Shown in pieces: positions 63,939-64,000 of a stretch of 64,000 bases of DNA; within the stretch, counting starts at the first letter, position 1; each line of letters begins with the position of its first letter. The DNA comes from Aeromonas fluvialis (GTDB lineage Bacteria; Pseudomonadota; Gammaproteobacteria; Enterobacterales; Aeromonadaceae). The stretch covers positions 92,580 to 156,579 of the forward strand of contig NZ_CDBO01000040.1 in NCBI RefSeq assembly GCF_000819885.1, in the 5' to 3' direction. The notes under the pieces were generated by a model, which saw nothing but the letters and a program-made list of their open reading frames with translations, had not been told where the DNA came from and made no database searches. The position numbers and the translations under genes are program-made.

Positions 63939-64000
63939 GTTTTCACATGGCGTCGGTGTACTTGATCCATGAACTGAGCTGCATGGCTAATAACATCATG

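Overview
The window reads as chromosomal DNA of a GC-rich gammaproteobacterium, most likely an Aeromonas. This is inferred from the gene complement and order: type IV pilus motor genes pilT/pilU beside yggS-proC-yggT-yggU, a full menFDHBCE locus with divergent menA, two amylolytic lipoproteins, the atypical large bifunctional penicillin-binding protein beside tmaR, and protein sequences close to those of E. coli and Vibrio. I could run no database search, so the genus is an inference. Genes are densely packed on both strands, with many clear rho-independent terminators. I saw no rRNA, tRNA, CRISPR array or prophage. The only mobile-element trace is an IS4-like transposase fragment at the right edge.

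Layout. 0.3-3.9 kb (minus): a hypothetical gene, yaaA, pilU and pilT. 4-7 kb (plus): yggS, proC, yggT, yggU and a DUF4426 gene. 7.1-12.1 kb (minus): periplasmic glutathione peroxidase, an NnrU-like membrane protein, and a glycerate module (kinase, GntP-type permease, CdaR-type regulator). 12.3-18 kb: yacL, a small unknown gene, a DEAD-box helicase, tpx and a Zn/Cd/Pb ATPase behind a MerR-type promoter. 18-22.2 kb: a large pullulanase lipoprotein. 22.5-27.8 kb: an MscS-like channel, zntB, yaiI, a ydjM-like gene, dbpA and a YkgJ-like gene. 27.8-36.1 kb: the menaquinone locus. 36.3-41.3 kb: sanA, an SDR, tmcA, an HlyU-family gene, bfd and bfr. 41.5-47.4 kb: mgsA, a yqhD-like gene, ydfG, a DUF3624 gene, and a GNAT/RimK-like ATP-grasp pair. 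47.5-52.3 kb: alpha-amylase lipoprotein, an AT-richer gap, a DUF2442 gene and an LTA-synthase-family phosphotransferase. 52.4-59.8 kb: an Lrp-type regulator, a dual-specificity phosphatase, metA, an HD-GYP-like gene, a cinA-like gene, a fapA-like gene and yidA. 59.9-64 kb: the large penicillin-binding protein, tmaR and the transposase remnant.

How the genes work together. menF, D, H, B, C and E with menA cover chorismate to demethylmenaquinone except the DHNA-CoA thioesterase step. Bfd and Bfr manage stored iron. The glycerate kinase, permease and regulator form a self-contained uptake and use unit. The pullulanase and alpha-amylase, 25 kb apart, share an identical 14-base LacI-family-like operator and probably form one alpha-glucan regulon.

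The most unusual signals are three partial tandem duplications at gene ends. The start of menB is copied with its translation signals, the start of proC has a decayed copy, and the 3' end of a YkgJ-family gene is copied. In the first two the extra start opens a mini-ORF that stops just inside the real gene. Other points are two 10-base G/C tracts near the 5' ends of envelope-protein genes, an in-frame hexamer repeat in the metal ATPase, and an HD-GYP-like protein lacking the GYP tyrosine. The GNAT/ATP-grasp pair is the best candidate here for an uncharacterised biosynthetic or modification system.
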